Positions 45,909-55,663 of a stretch of DNA of 64,000 nt are shown one piece after another (position 1 is the first letter of the stretch; the number at the start of each line of letters is the position of its first letter). This stretch comes from an uncultured Flavobacteriaceae bacterium (GTDB lineage: Bacteria > Bacteroidota > Bacteroidia > Flavobacteriales > Flavobacteriaceae). The stretch lies in the NCBI GenBank assembly GCA_943789465.1, contig CALSUF010000002.1, positions 248,001 to 312,000 of the forward strand, written 5' to 3'. A program made the position numbers and the translations under genes. Under the pieces are notes generated by a model. The model had not been told where the DNA came from. It searched no databases and saw only the letters and a list, made by a program, of their open reading frames with translations.

Positions 45909-46697
45909 ATGTTGCAAAAGCGTTATTATTATTTGGTCAACGTTCAGTTTTTGGGGTATCGTTTTCATGGGTGGCAAAAACAGCCTAATACCAAAACGGT
46001 ACATTTGATGATCGATCGTACTTTGAAATTTATTCTTGGAGAACAAAAATTCAAAACCCTAGGAGCAGGACGAACCGATGCGATGGTTTCGGCTAATGAA
46101 GCAGCGTTTGAGTTGTTCTTAGATCAAGAGCCTTTGGATGATCTAACCGCATTTCTAGAACTGTTTAATATAAATTTACCACAAGATATTCGGGCTTTAC
46201 GCATCAAGGAAGTGGATGCGAAATTTAATGTCATTCAGGATTCTAAGTTAAAAGAATACCATTATGTGTTTGCGCAAGGCGCTAAGTTTCACCCATTTGC
46301 CGCACCAATTATGACCACTATTTTAGAGGCTTTAGATATCGAATTGATGAAAGAAGGCGCAAAGTTATTTGAGGGCACAAACAACTATAAAACCTATTGT
46401 TATAAACCCTCAAATGAAGGCGTGTATAATAGAGAATTAATCCGTTGTGAACTTGTAGAAAATACGCTTTACACTGCCAGTTTTTTCCCAGAAAAAAGTT
46501 ATGTATTAAAAGTGATAGGAAAGGGATTTGGTCGTCATCAAATACGATTGATGATGGGGGCTTTGATCAAATTAGGACGTCGAGAGATTGATTTGGAGTA
46601 TATAAAAAATAGTTTGAAACCAGAAAGTAACTATGTGATGGATTATATCGCACCAGCTTCAGGTTTGATTTTACATAAGATTGAATTTAAAGATTAA
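45909..46697 (+). CDS. truA: tRNA pseudouridine synthase A
   Basis: TruA-family enzyme that converts U38-40 of tRNA anticodon arms to pseudouridine. 262 residues: VNVQFLGYRFHGWQKQ, and the catalytic Asp in GAGRTDAMVSA near 58. Flavobacteria often have two TruA-like proteins; this one diverges in the C-terminal part, so its sites could differ. It sits 36 bases after hisIE and 3 bases before the DUF2461 gene. Confidence 0.88.
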   Translation: MLQKRYYYLVNVQFLGYRFHGWQKQPNTKTVHLMIDRTLKFILGEQKFKTLGAGRTDAMVSANEAAFELFLDQEPLDDLTAFLELFNINLPQDIRALRIKEVDAKFNVIQDSKLKEYHYVFAQGAKFHPFAAPIMTTILEALDIELMKEGAKLFEGTNNYKTYCYKPSNEGVYNRELIRCELVENTLYTASFFPEKSYVLKVIGKGFGRHQIRLMMGALIKLGRREIDLEYIKNSLKPESNYVMDYIAPASGLILHKIEFKD

Positions 46698-46700
46698 GAT

Positions 46701-47369
46701 ATGATAAGCAAAGACGTTTTTAGCTTCTTAAAAAAATTAAAACAAAACAATAATCGGGAGTGGTTTCATGAGCATAAAACTATATTTAAAGAGGTTGAGT
46801 TGGGAGTGAAGCAGTTCTATACTCAAGTATATGAACAACTAAATACGGTTGATTCTATCGATACCTTTAAAATATTTCGCATATATAGAGATGTGCGATT
46901 TTCAAAGAATAAATTACCCTATAAAACTCATTTTGGTGGCAGTTTTCATCGGACTAAACCAGAACTAAGAGGAGGCTATTATCTTCATATAGCACCTCAA
47001 AACGAAAGTTTTATTGCTACGGGGTTTTGGGACCCAAATAAAGAAGATCTTTTACGCATTAGAAAAGAGTTTGAAATAGATTCTGAAGAGTTACGTGAAT
47101 TGATGGCGCAGACTGAATTTAAATCGGTTTGGGGAGAATTGCAAGGCGACGAGCTAAAGTCAGCTCCAAGGGGGTTCGATAAGCTAGATCCAAACATTGA
47201 TTTGATTCGTAGAAAACAGTTTATTTTCACTAAAAAATTTACGGACAAGGAAGTACTTTCAAAAGATTTTGGACAACAAATCATTACTGATTTTAAAGTC
47301 ATTCGACCTTATTTTGACTATATGAGTGCTGTATTAACAACGAATTTAAATGGAGAATCTACGTTGTAG
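46701..47369 (+). CDS. DUF2461 family protein
   Basis: A 222-residue protein with the DUF2461 marks: SFLKKLKQNNNREWFHEHK near the start, FRIYRDVRFSKNKLPYKTHFG, and GGYYLHIAPQNESFIATG. Function unknown; the family is soluble and widespread. Its gene is 3 bases after truA and overlaps the convergent 47359-47769 gene by 11 bases. Confidence 0.85.
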   Translation: MISKDVFSFLKKLKQNNNREWFHEHKTIFKEVELGVKQFYTQVYEQLNTVDSIDTFKIFRIYRDVRFSKNKLPYKTHFGGSFHRTKPELRGGYYLHIAPQNESFIATGFWDPNKEDLLRIRKEFEIDSEELRELMAQTEFKSVWGELQGDELKSAPRGFDKLDPNIDLIRRKQFIFTKKFTDKEVLSKDFGQQIITDFKVIRPYFDYMSAVLTTNLNGESTL

Positions 47370-47769
47370 GCCCCATTTCTGAGAGTAGTTGCACATGACT
47401 AATGAGGCGTTCTTTAACGATTCCAATGATGCGTTTGTTTAGGGCAGAAGCATTAGGACTATAAACAGTATATTCTTCTACAGTAAACAATCCAACAATC
47501 ATATCTTTGAGGCTGTTTCTAAACGTACGATCTTTTACAACGGCATTTTCGATATAACTAATTTTATTTTCAGCTGAGAGTTCAAAAAATACATTTTTAT
47601 AGGTACTACAGAAATTTAAAAAAGCTGCAATTAAGAGGTCATTTTGAAACTTAATAATAGGGCGAAGAACACTATTTTGAAAGTATTCATCAGAAGACAT
47701 TTCTGATTTAATCGCCTCTGAAATAGAGTCCAAACGGATAGATTTTATACTTAAATCTCTTGTGCTCAT
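47359..47769 (-). CDS. Conserved flavobacterial protein of unknown function
   Basis: A 136-residue, mostly helical, soluble protein with the phrases STRDLSIKSIRLDSIS and RPIIKFQNDLLIAAFLNF. Homologues in this family are sometimes labelled glyoxalase, but I see no metal-binding or fold signature that supports that. It follows the mscS gene by 6 bases on the same strand and overlaps the DUF2461 gene at its 3' end. Confidence 0.65.
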   Translation of the reverse strand: MSTRDLSIKSIRLDSISEAIKSEMSSDEYFQNSVLRPIIKFQNDLLIAAFLNFCSTYKNVFFELSAENKISYIENAVVKDRTFRNSLKDMIVGLFTVEEYTVYSPNASALNKRIIGIVKERLISHVQLLSEMGPTT

Positions 47770-47775
47770 TGGATA

Positions 47776-49017
47776 TTATTTTAAAGATGTAAACACTGGT
47801 GTTTCCGATATTTCAAGATCAAAATCGTTGACAGAAGCAATCATATGATCAAAAATATCGGCAATAATATATTCATAATTTGCCCAACGCTTGTCACTAC
47901 TAAACGCATAGATTTCAATGGGTAAGCCATGCGCAGAAGGTTGCAATTGGCGCACCATAATCATCATATCTTTGTTGATCGCCGAATGCTGTTCTATAAA
48001 GGTTTCCATGTATTTTCTAAACACCCCAATATTGGTCAGGTTTCTACCGTTAATCAAAAGGGATTTATCAATATCATGCGTGGCATTATAGGAGTTGATG
48101 TCTTCTGAGCGTTGAAGAATGTAGTCGGAAATCAATTGAATCTTAGAGAAGTTCTGAATGTCGGCTTGACTTAAATTTTTCACACTTTCCATACGAATAT
48201 TCAAAGCACGTTTGATACGTCTGCCTTTAGAATCATTCATACCACGCCAGTTTTTAAACGAATCGGAAATCAGGGCATAGGTAGGAATAGTGGTGATGGT
48301 ATTATCAAAATTTTGAACTTTTACGGTGGCTAAGTTAATTTCTATAACATCGCCATCGGCTCCAAATTTTTCAAAAGAAATCCAATCGCCAATACGAACC
48401 ATATCGTTAATGGATACTTGAATACTCGCTACAAACCCAAGAATGGTATCTCTAAATACCAAAATAATAATTGCAGAAATGGTTCCTAATCCCGCAATAA
48501 ATTCTAAAAAGGAAATGCCAGATACAATGGCAACGGTAGCAAAAATACCGGTAAGCCAAACAAAAATCATAAACACCTGGATGTAACTATCTACAGGTTT
48601 ATCTTTGAGGAAATTAAGCGTTTTAAAGTATATTTTTAGAGAATTAAGAACATTTCTAAAACCCCAAATCGTGAGAGCAATTCCAACAACCAATATGGTT
48701 TTTTCACTAAAGGCTTGCAGTTTTTCGAAATCATAAAACAAACTTGGAATTAGCTTGTAAGTCAATATAAAAGGGATGATTTGAGCAATACTGCTTGGAA
48801 CTCTATTCGCAAGCATGATGTCATCAAAATCCGTTTTAGATTTGTTTGCAATTTTGGTAAAGATTGCACGAATTATTCTTTTTGTAATAAAGTCTATTAA
48901 ATAAATAAGTAGCGTTAGTCCTATAAATAGAATCGTAATACTAAGGTTAGTAGCAACATTTGAAGGCAAGCCCCAAGAACTCAACAGTTGAACTAATAAT
49001 TCTATAATATGTTTCAT
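47776..49017 (-). CDS. MscS-family mechanosensitive channel
   Basis: A 413-residue membrane channel that opens under turgor to release solutes. An N-terminal set of helices (about 20-45, 75-95, 103-125, 145-170) is followed by the pore region with AGLGTISAIIILVFRDTILGF and the beta domain start NDMVRIGDWISFEKFGADGDV. The C-terminal domain carries IEIYAFSSD, typical of YbdG-like members, which respond to mild osmotic stress. It overlaps the upstream DUF3817 gene by one base and is followed by a 136-residue gene. Confidence 0.88.
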   Translation of the reverse strand: MKHIIELLVQLLSSWGLPSNVATNLSITILFIGLTLLIYLIDFITKRIIRAIFTKIANKSKTDFDDIMLANRVPSSIAQIIPFILTYKLIPSLFYDFEKLQAFSEKTILVVGIALTIWGFRNVLNSLKIYFKTLNFLKDKPVDSYIQVFMIFVWLTGIFATVAIVSGISFLEFIAGLGTISAIIILVFRDTILGFVASIQVSINDMVRIGDWISFEKFGADGDVIEINLATVKVQNFDNTITTIPTYALISDSFKNWRGMNDSKGRRIKRALNIRMESVKNLSQADIQNFSKIQLISDYILQRSEDINSYNATHDIDKSLLINGRNLTNIGVFRKYMETFIEQHSAINKDMMIMVRQLQPSAHGLPIEIYAFSSDKRWANYEYIIADIFDHMIASVNDFDLEISETPVFTSLK

Positions 49018-49304
49018 TAGGAAATTGTTTTTCTAAGTTTATGTTCAACTATAAACGTACCAAATGGAATTACTGAAGCTAAAGCGATTAAAATAAAATG
49101 TTTTTTGAACCATGAGTTGTCAAATCGTAATACTATAATAAAAGCGATGTACGCCATAAATAAAAACCCATGAGGCATTCCAAGCATTTTTACAAGCGTG
49201 ATGTCATTTCCAATGTATTTTAATGGAACGCCAATAAATAATAACAGTATATAAGATAAACCTTCTAAAAAGGCTACGATTCGAAAAATTGTAAGTAATT
49301 TCAT
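49017..49304 (-). CDS. DUF3817 membrane protein
   Basis: A 95-residue protein with three predicted membrane helices (5-25, 41-60, 68-86) and the marks EGLSYILLLFIGVPLKY and GMPHGFLFM of DUF3817, an integral membrane family of unknown function. Its stop overlaps the mscS start by one base, so it is the first gene of that operon. Confidence 0.85.
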   Translation of the reverse strand: MKLLTIFRIVAFLEGLSYILLLFIGVPLKYIGNDITLVKMLGMPHGFLFMAYIAFIIVLRFDNSWFKKHFILIALASVIPFGTFIVEHKLRKTIS

Positions 49305-49761
49305 TTGTATGATAATTATAGTGCAAAATTAGTAAAGAAATAATGAATAGAGGGTATTGGATGTTGAAATTATCTATTTTACATAATATAAATTATAGAA
49401 CAAATATAGTATATGAGTAAAATGACGAATACTGTGTATTTAACATAATTGTAGAAATAGTGAACACTAAGTGTTATATATATATAACAATTATGTTACA
49501 GTCATTTTGCGAGCTAAGTTATATAATATGCGTAGGTTGGAATTTAATTCTCACTTAATTAATATATGTTGTATTAGCATCTAAATTATAGTTTATAAAC
49601 GATTCTAAGCGATTAGCATTTAGAAATTAAAATGCATCTATAATTTGCCATTATGCTAAAATTGCCGCACGCCAATGGGATCGATTGTTTTATAAAATCA
49701 AATTGCACTGGCAATTTATTTACATCAAAATAAAAGCGTAATTTACCCATAAAAACAAACT
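49305..49761. repeat. Palindrome-rich intergenic region
   Basis: 457 bases without a supported gene. Three inverted-repeat units follow one another. Unit 1: 49419-49426 with 49501-49508, enclosing a perfect 12-pair stem (49441-49452 with 49487-49498) and an inner AACACT/AGTGTT palindrome at 49463-49475. Unit 2: 49583-49591 with 49638-49646. Unit 3: 49659-49666 with 49710-49717. No transposase or target duplication is clear. It could hold a regulatory RNA, a MITE-like remnant or structured untranslated regions for the divergent DUF3817 and lipoprotein genes. Confidence 0.55.
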
Positions 49762-50202
49762 ATGAAACACTTATTTCTATTTATCATTCTAATCGTAATC
49801 TACAGTTGTAATATTCAACCCAAATCCTCTCTTGAAGACGATAAAATCGCTATCCTAAAAGTAATGAATACTCAAGAAATCGCTTGGAGCCAGAATGATT
49901 TAGATGGTTTTATGGAAGGCTATCACCAGAGTGATTCCTTGAAATTTTACGGAAAAAGTGGGCTTACCAAAGGTTGGCAGCAAACACTAGATAATTATAA
50001 AAAAGGCTACCCTTCCAAAGATCATAGTGGTTCACTCAACTTTGAAATTCTTGACATCTCTCCTATTGAAAACCAAAGTTATTGGGTGATGGGCAAGTAT
50101 TTTTTAAGTCGAAACGTAGGCGATGCCAATGGCGTTTTTATGGTTATATTTAAAAAAATAGAAGGCGAATGGAAAATTATAGCCGATATGAGCTGTGGCT
50201 AG
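49762..50202 (+). CDS. DUF4440/NTF2-like lipoprotein
   Basis: A 146-residue lipoprotein: MKHLFLFIILIVIYSC with Cys16 for lipidation, then a SnoaL/NTF2-type cone fold starting near IAILKVMNTQEIAWSQNDLDGFM and ending with IFKKIEGEWKIIADMS. This fold is common in small enzymes and binding proteins; no catalytic residue can be assigned. It lies alone after the palindromic region and converges on the amine oxidase gene. Confidence 0.8.
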   Translation: MKHLFLFIILIVIYSCNIQPKSSLEDDKIAILKVMNTQEIAWSQNDLDGFMEGYHQSDSLKFYGKSGLTKGWQQTLDNYKKGYPSKDHSGSLNFEILDISPIENQSYWVMGKYFLSRNVGDANGVFMVIFKKIEGEWKIIADMSCG

Positions 50203-50232
50203 AAGACTATTAAAATATTTAAACCCCTTAGA

Positions 50233-51483
50233 TTAAATCGCCGTATTTATGGATGCAATCACACCCAACGCTGCACGTTCTCCTGAAATCATAGCAGCAT
50301 TTAAAGACGCATTTAGTTGCGTATCTCCAGCTAAGAACAAACAATCTGTTAATCGGGTTTCTGAAGGCATCATTTCATATTTCAAATCTCTCAATTTTGG
50401 TAATGCTTTTGGAATATTGTAAAGTTTAATAAAATTTGTAGCTGTAATCCCACAGCATTCATTTAATTCTTTTTTAACTGCTTCTATTAGTGAGGCGTTA
50501 GAAAGCCCTTGAGTATCTATCACAGTTACCGAAAGCAATTCATTTTGAGGATCAGAAACAGTTTCTAAACTGCTGTTATAAAAAATATTATTTATCAAGG
50601 TCCCCGACTTTGGAATAAGTCCAATCAATTTCTTGTCAATAACACGGGATTTGGTTTCAAAATATAGGGTTGTGCAAGACTTCCAAGCTGTAGATTGCTG
50701 TTTTAAATTGGAGATTAAATCACTTGCTTCTGTTGCAACAATTGTGTAATGACTCTCTAATTTCGTACCATCCTCAAGTGTGATTTCACCATCTTTTAGT
50801 GACTCTACTTTGGTGTTATATCTAAAAGAGGTTGTCTTTAAATTAGTTAACAATTGCTTAGGAATGGCTTCAATGCCCGCTTTTGGAAGCGTAGCATCAC
50901 CTTCACCAAACATTTTATATACAAACTCAAACATTCTACTTGAAGTTTCAAGTTGGGTTTCAAGAAAAATACCACTAAAAAAAGGCTTGAAAAAATCAGT
51001 AATGATCCCATTTGAAAACCCTAATTTCTCTAAATATTCCAATGTCGACTGTTCTGTTTCTGAAAATATAGCCTCCAGTGTTTTCTTTTTCAGTTTTTGG
51101 TTTAATTTTAGTATTTTTAGTTTATCAGAAAAGGTTCCTATTCCAGAAGACAGTGTTGGGAATAGTAACGAAAGGTTTCTTAAAGGATCCCCTATTATTT
51201 TTTGGGCTCTTGGTTTAAAAATGGATGCACCAGGTAAAAAAGATTGTAAATCTAGAGCCTCATAATCAAGATATTTCTTTGCTGCTGGATACGCTGAAAG
51301 TAACACTTGAAACCCGTGATCCAGTTGATACCCATTTACACTATCAGTTTTAACACGCCCCCCTACTCGATCTGAAGCTTCAATAACAATTGGGGCATAG
51401 CCATAATTTTCTAAAACTTGAGCGGCTATAAGTCCACTTATACCAGCACCAATAATATATATGTTACATTCTTTTTCTGTCAT
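50233..51483 (-). CDS. FAD-dependent amine oxidase/phytoene desaturase-like protein
   Basis: A 416-residue flavoprotein. The N-terminal FAD loop is YIIGAGISGLIAAQVL with EASDRVGGR following, and the C-terminal FAD contact is FLAGDTQLNASLNAAMISGE. The overall form matches NAD(P)/FAD oxidoreductases near protoporphyrinogen oxidase and carotenoid desaturases. It is 20 bases after the cryptochrome gene, so it is the third flavoprotein in a probable operon. Such a neighbour often occurs with photolyases, but the substrate is unknown. Confidence 0.8.
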   Translation of the reverse strand: MTEKECNIYIIGAGISGLIAAQVLENYGYAPIVIEASDRVGGRVKTDSVNGYQLDHGFQVLLSAYPAAKKYLDYEALDLQSFLPGASIFKPRAQKIIGDPLRNLSLLFPTLSSGIGTFSDKLKILKLNQKLKKKTLEAIFSETEQSTLEYLEKLGFSNGIITDFFKPFFSGIFLETQLETSSRMFEFVYKMFGEGDATLPKAGIEAIPKQLLTNLKTTSFRYNTKVESLKDGEITLEDGTKLESHYTIVATEASDLISNLKQQSTAWKSCTTLYFETKSRVIDKKLIGLIPKSGTLINNIFYNSSLETVSDPQNELLSVTVIDTQGLSNASLIEAVKKELNECCGITATNFIKLYNIPKALPKLRDLKYEMMPSETRLTDCLFLAGDTQLNASLNAAMISGERAALGVIASINTAI

Positions 51484-51503
51484 TCTTTTTTTGCTGCTAA
51501 TTT

Positions 51504-52961
51504 TTATCTAGCATTCACATGTGTTTGTAATAAACGCTTTTTTTCTTGTTGTACGGCAGGATGTTTTTTATGACCCCAAATCTTATCTCTAGCCAAACGT
51601 GCACTCTCTTGCAAATCAACAATGGGAAGTGGATAATCTTCTCCAATACGAACCCCACAAAACGTCTGCTCCATAGTCGTCATGTTCCAAGGTTCGTGAA
51701 TGTGTTCTGTAGGTACTGCACTTAGTTCTGGAATCCATTTCTTAATAAAAACGCCCTCAGGGTCATGTTCTTGTGAGTTTTTCACTGGGTTGTATAAACG
51801 AACCGTATTAATGCCCGTAGTTCCAGCTTGCATTTGAAACTGCGGATAATGAATGCCGGGCTCATAATCCAAAAACTGACGTGCCAAATGGTAAGTTCCG
51901 TCTCGCCAATCTTGATCTAGGTTTAATGTGAAAAAAGAAACCACCATCGCACGCATTCGAAAATTGATCCAACCCGTCGCTTCTACTGCGCGCAAACAGG
52001 CATCTATCAAAGGATACCCTGTTGTACCCGTTTTCCAAGCTTTGATAAAAACCTCGTTTTTGTCGTGCGCTAACAACTCATAGCCTTTATTGATACATTC
52101 CGTTTCATAGCGACATTCCACTTCAAATTTCTGAATAAAATGACAATGCCAATGCAATCTAGTGAGCATGGCAGAAAATGCTCTGCTATTTTTGGTGCCG
52201 TTAGGGTGTGTACCAATAAACTGAAACGCTTGTTTGATACTCATATTACCCCAAGCAAAATAAGGTGATAATCGACTGCAAGATTTCCTACTTTCTGTAG
52301 GTTTAGATATGTGTTTCTGATAATTAAATCCGCGTTGATTGGTAAACGACTTTAGATATCTCCATGCATTTAGTTCTCCTGGGGGTTGAAATTGTTTAGA
52401 ATAATCGTTTAACTGCGTTTCTAATTTTTTTGGAATTAAAAAAGAATGTTTTAAAGGATCTTCTTTGGAAATTGAATACACATTTTGAATCACAGGTTTA
52501 TGCATTGTGATATGCCACTGTTTGTTCCAATCCATTCTATTTGTAATACCTCTTAAAATCCCGTCACGTTGGGACTCTTGCCAATCAATTTGGTGTTGAT
52601 TACATACAACTTTGATTTGTTTGTCGCGTTGCCAAGTACTTTGAGTACCACTTTCGCGATAGCTGAAAAGACTGTTTATGTCGAAGCATTCATTGAGATA
52701 ATTAAACACGTCTAGCGTTTCCCCATAAAACACTTCTACGCGCCTGTTAAAAGGCGCTAAAGTTGTATTTAATGCTAAAATAGAATGGTATACAAACTGT
52801 AAATGTCGAGGACTTGTATCTGGATATTCAATTCTGGACGGTTCAAACACATATACAATGCGGTAAGGAATACCCGCACGCTCAGCCTTTAATAACGGGG
52901 CATGATCTTGTGATCTAAGGTCTCGTTTTAACCAAACAATATTTACACTTTGTTTTTTCAA
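51504..52961 (-). CDS. Cryptochrome/photolyase family flavoprotein
   Basis: A 485-residue protein with the whole photolyase layout. An N-terminal antenna domain (about 1-165; [16 protein letters not shown] at the start) is followed by the helical FAD domain with [46 protein letters not shown] and the loop [18 protein letters not shown]. It lacks the usual WNR/NNGG wording of CPD photolyase in the FAD loop, so it may be a cryptochrome-like or (6-4)-like member. It overlaps the 52958-54076 gene by 4 bases (ATGA). Confidence 0.87.
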   Translation of the reverse strand: MKKQSVNIVWLKRDLRSQDHAPLLKAERAGIPYRIVYVFEPSRIEYPDTSPRHLQFVYHSILALNTTLAPFNRRVEVFYGETLDVFNYLNECFDINSLFSYRESGTQSTWQRDKQIKVVCNQHQIDWQESQRDGILRGITNRMDWNKQWHITMHKPVIQNVYSISKEDPLKHSFLIPKKLETQLNDYSKQFQPPGELNAWRYLKSFTNQRGFNYQKHISKPTESRKSCSRLSPYFAWGNMSIKQAFQFIGTHPNGTKNSRAFSAMLTRLHWHCHFIQKFEVECRYETECINKGYELLAHDKNEVFIKAWKTGTTGYPLIDACLRAVEATGWINFRMRAMVVSFFTLNLDQDWRDGTYHLARQFLDYEPGIHYPQFQMQAGTTGINTVRLYNPVKNSQEHDPEGVFIKKWIPELSAVPTEHIHEPWNMTTMEQTFCGVRIGEDYPLPIVDLQESARLARDKIWGHKKHPAVQQEKKRLLQTHVNAR

Positions 52962-54076
52962 TACTTAAGCTGTTTTTTACACTTTTTCCAAAACGAAAAG
53001 AACGACGGATAATAACCCTGAACGTCAAACATCCAGTCTCTAGAGTCTTCTGTACCTTGGTAATGTTGACTTAAAGGATGTTCTTTAAAATAGATATTAT
53101 CAAGAGAATATTCCGTTACTAAATCCTTAAACGCTCCAACATAAATCTGAATTCCATCTATGTTTTCTTTGGAACTGTTTAAGATAAAATCTATTGTATT
53201 TTGTGAGACCGGATAGGCTTTAAAATGAGACGGCTCTAAAAGTAATATCCTATTGGCTGAAACTTCATTTTTCCAAAGCGGATCTAAATTATAAAAATTA
53301 TAAATACAAGTTGGAAGCACACTATCAATTTCTAATTGATTTTGACTTGGTAGTGGCGTTTTCAATTCAATTTCAGGCGTATCCTTTAAAACTTCAGGTA
53401 TTTCCATTGAACTAAAGGCTTCATAAGGCACATCCAAAAAGGTGTTTTTCTGAGTTGTAAAACAATATTTATTGATGTTGTCTTGATTGGCTACATATTT
53501 TTTATTGGCATTAGCGCCAGCAACCCACTGCCAGCTTAAAGCATTACTTGCCCAGTCGGCATCCAACAAATGATAATACATCCATTGTGCTGGCACTTTC
53601 CAGTGACTGTATCCCATATTACAAGCTACAGCAGCAGTATACATTCTCAAATGATTGTGCATATACCCTGTTTCGTAAAGCGTTTCAATAGCCCTGTCTA
53701 AGGCTTCAACGCCCGTAGTGGCATCTACGATAGATTTTGAAATAGAACTGTTAGACACTGGACTCTGAGGATGCTTTAAATCTTGATTAATGGCATTACC
53801 CTTTGCAATCCAAACCTGCTGCCAATAATCTCTCCATGCCAATTCTTGAATAAATTTCTCAATTTGAGCGGGTTTATATCCTTTTTTTAAAACTTCGGAA
53901 AGTATAAGTTTTGTGGAAATTATTCCTCTAGAAATATAAGGAGATAAGTAGGTAACTGCCCCATTGATATAGTTACGTGTAGAGCCGTATTTAACTGGGT
54001 CAATAGCGCGAACACGTTGAAGAATTTCAGCGTAAGCTAAGGGAAACATCGTATCTTCTTGGTTAAATAGTTTCAT
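52958..54076 (-). CDS. Photolyase FAD-binding domain protein without N-terminal antenna domain
   Basis: A 372-residue protein that begins directly in the helical FAD domain of photolyases: [41 protein letters not shown], and [18 protein letters not shown] are all family motifs. The alpha/beta domain that normally comes first is missing. Instead about 130 C-terminal residues follow, and the stretch [11 protein letters not shown] to NIYFKEHP looks like a short alpha/beta unit. It is the first gene of a three-flavoprotein unit with 51504-52961 and 50233-51483. Whether it repairs DNA or senses light is unknown. Confidence 0.8.
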   Translation of the reverse strand: MKLFNQEDTMFPLAYAEILQRVRAIDPVKYGSTRNYINGAVTYLSPYISRGIISTKLILSEVLKKGYKPAQIEKFIQELAWRDYWQQVWIAKGNAINQDLKHPQSPVSNSSISKSIVDATTGVEALDRAIETLYETGYMHNHLRMYTAAVACNMGYSHWKVPAQWMYYHLLDADWASNALSWQWVAGANANKKYVANQDNINKYCFTTQKNTFLDVPYEAFSSMEIPEVLKDTPEIELKTPLPSQNQLEIDSVLPTCIYNFYNLDPLWKNEVSANRILLLEPSHFKAYPVSQNTIDFILNSSKENIDGIQIYVGAFKDLVTEYSLDNIYFKEHPLSQHYQGTEDSRDWMFDVQGYYPSFFSFWKKCKKQLKY

Positions 54077-54282
54077 TTATGCTTAGGTGTTTATTATTTT
54101 AATGTAGCATATAAAGATATAATATGTTTAATAAATATTCATTGTTGTGAAACGATAATATTTTGTTAACGTTGAACCTATTGAAGTTTTCTCATAAACC
54201 ACTAAAATCGGTAGTTTCGACCCCGCAAAGGCTTATCGTAAAATAGAGATTCTTCTTTTCTATTTATTAAGTTTACAGAACG

Positions 54283-54290
54283 TATATTTG
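54283..54290 (+). promoter_or_regulatory. -7 box for the DEAD-like gene
   Basis: TATATTTG, 48 bases before the ATG at 54339. The rest of 54077-54280 is A/T-rich divergent upstream sequence without a supported gene. Confidence 0.5.
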
Positions 54291-54338
54291 CCCAAACGAT
54301 TATCAATACAGTATTAACCAGTGACCTCTTTAATTTCT

Positions 54339-54950
54339 ATGCCTTTTAAAAAATTACATTCTGATATTCAAGAGAAACTAGAATCTTTAAACATTCACAC
54401 CCCAACGGAGTTTCAATCTAGCAGTATACCTATTATAAAAAGTGGTGCTAATGTGTATTGCATGGCTCCAAAAGAGAGTGGAAAAACATCTACACTTGTT
54501 TGGACTACCTTACAAAAATTGAAATGTGAAGCTGATGGAAATGCTCCTAGAGCCGTAGTACTTGTAGAAAATAAGGAACGCGCCATGGAATTGTACGATA
54601 CGTTTTTAGCTTATACGAAGTATAATTCATTACGAGTATATGTAGGACATGAACAGTTGCATATTGATGTTCAAAAATCAGAGATATTTATGGGTATAGA
54701 TATTTTAATTTCAACGCCTAAAACCATGAACAAATTATTTTTATTAAATGGTGTTAGCACAGCTCAATTAAAAATAATTAGCATAGATGATGCGGGTTTT
54801 TTGTCGCAACATTCTTCTTATACAGCACTCATGTCGATTGCTCAAAGCATTCAAAAATGCCAGTATATTATCTATTCAGACAAAATGCATCCAGTCCTAA
54901 AACGCTTTGAGTCTTATTTTATGGAACGCTCTAAAATTGTATCTTTTTAA
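54339..54950 (+). CDS. Orphan DEAD-box helicase N-domain with altered motifs
   Basis: 203 residues from the ATG at 54339 (a GTG at 54321 is the alternative), covering only the first RecA-like domain of a DEAD-box helicase. The Q-motif region (TPTEFQSSSIPIIKSG) and motif Ia/Ib regions are visible, but motif I is APKESGKT and motif II is DDAG instead of DEAD. There is no second RecA domain; the next gene is a ThiE-like remnant. Similar short proteins are known in Flavobacteria as far as I recall, so it may be a real family with a regulatory or RNA-binding role. ATPase activity is doubtful. Confidence 0.65.
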   Translation: MPFKKLHSDIQEKLESLNIHTPTEFQSSSIPIIKSGANVYCMAPKESGKTSTLVWTTLQKLKCEADGNAPRAVVLVENKERAMELYDTFLAYTKYNSLRVYVGHEQLHIDVQKSEIFMGIDILISTPKTMNKLFLLNGVSTAQLKIISIDDAGFLSQHSSYTALMSIAQSIQKCQYIIYSDKMHPVLKRFESYFMERSKIVSF

Positions 54951-54978
54951 GGGATATTTTCACAATACACAACTAAAC

Positions 54979-55616
54979 ATGATACCTAAATTACATTATA
55001 TATCTCAAGGAAATTCACACAAATCACATTTGGATAACATCCAAAATGCCTGTGCAAATGGAGCGGAATTAATAGTGTTGGATATTCAAAATAGTTCTGA
55101 AAAGAAGTTTTTAAAAACTGCAAAACAAGCCAGAGATATTACCGCTCATTTTCAAACACGGTTAATTATTAATGCGCATATTATAAAGTAGCGAAAGATC
55201 TGAAAGTTGATGGCGTCCATATTGATACTACTGCCGAATGCCCTACTTCTATACGAAAAGAATTATACCCTTGGCAACTCATTGGAGCGACTGCAAATTC
55301 TTTGCAAGATTGTGAAAATTTCATCAACAAAGAAGTCGATTATATATACTTGGCTCCTTTCAGAGCTACTGAAAACACGCAAAGTACTGTGTTAGGATTA
55401 AATGGTTTTACCGCGATCCTAGAAGCCTTGCAATCCGATACGCCGATTATTGGGGTTGGTGGTATTAACACAGCTGATGTGACTTCTATTCTTGAAACTG
55501 GTATTTCTGGAATAGGTGTGTCTGATGAAATTACACAAGATTTTAATACCATAAAAATATTTAGTAAATTCCTTACAGCTTCTTCAACTCAAGAACAACG
55601 CCATTCGTTTCAATAA
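54979..55616 (+). pseudogene. Frameshifted thiamine-phosphate-synthase-like gene
   Basis: The frame from ATG 54979 (MIPKLHYISQGNSHKSH) stops at 55191. The rest of the protein is in another frame from about 55182 (YKVAKDLKVDGVHIDTTA) to the stop at 55616. Together they give a ThiE/TenI-like TIM barrel of about 211 residues: DGVHI near the middle and TPIIGVGGINTADV as the phosphate loop. The break is at 55177-55184, where removing two bases (an extra AT in CATATTAT) restores one frame. It could be a true mutation or a sequencing error. ThiE has a Gln/Asp pair after the VHI motif that is not obvious here, so the intact form may also be a TenI-like paralogue. Confidence 0.75.
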
Positions 55617-55663
55617 AAAATAGGAGACTCTTAGTTCGTTTTTAAATGCACTACCTTCGCGCC

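Noticed and set aside
50780..51265. 161-codon open frame on the plus strand
   Set aside because: It is opposite the amine oxidase gene and has Ser/Phe-rich low-information sequence typical of an antisense shadow.
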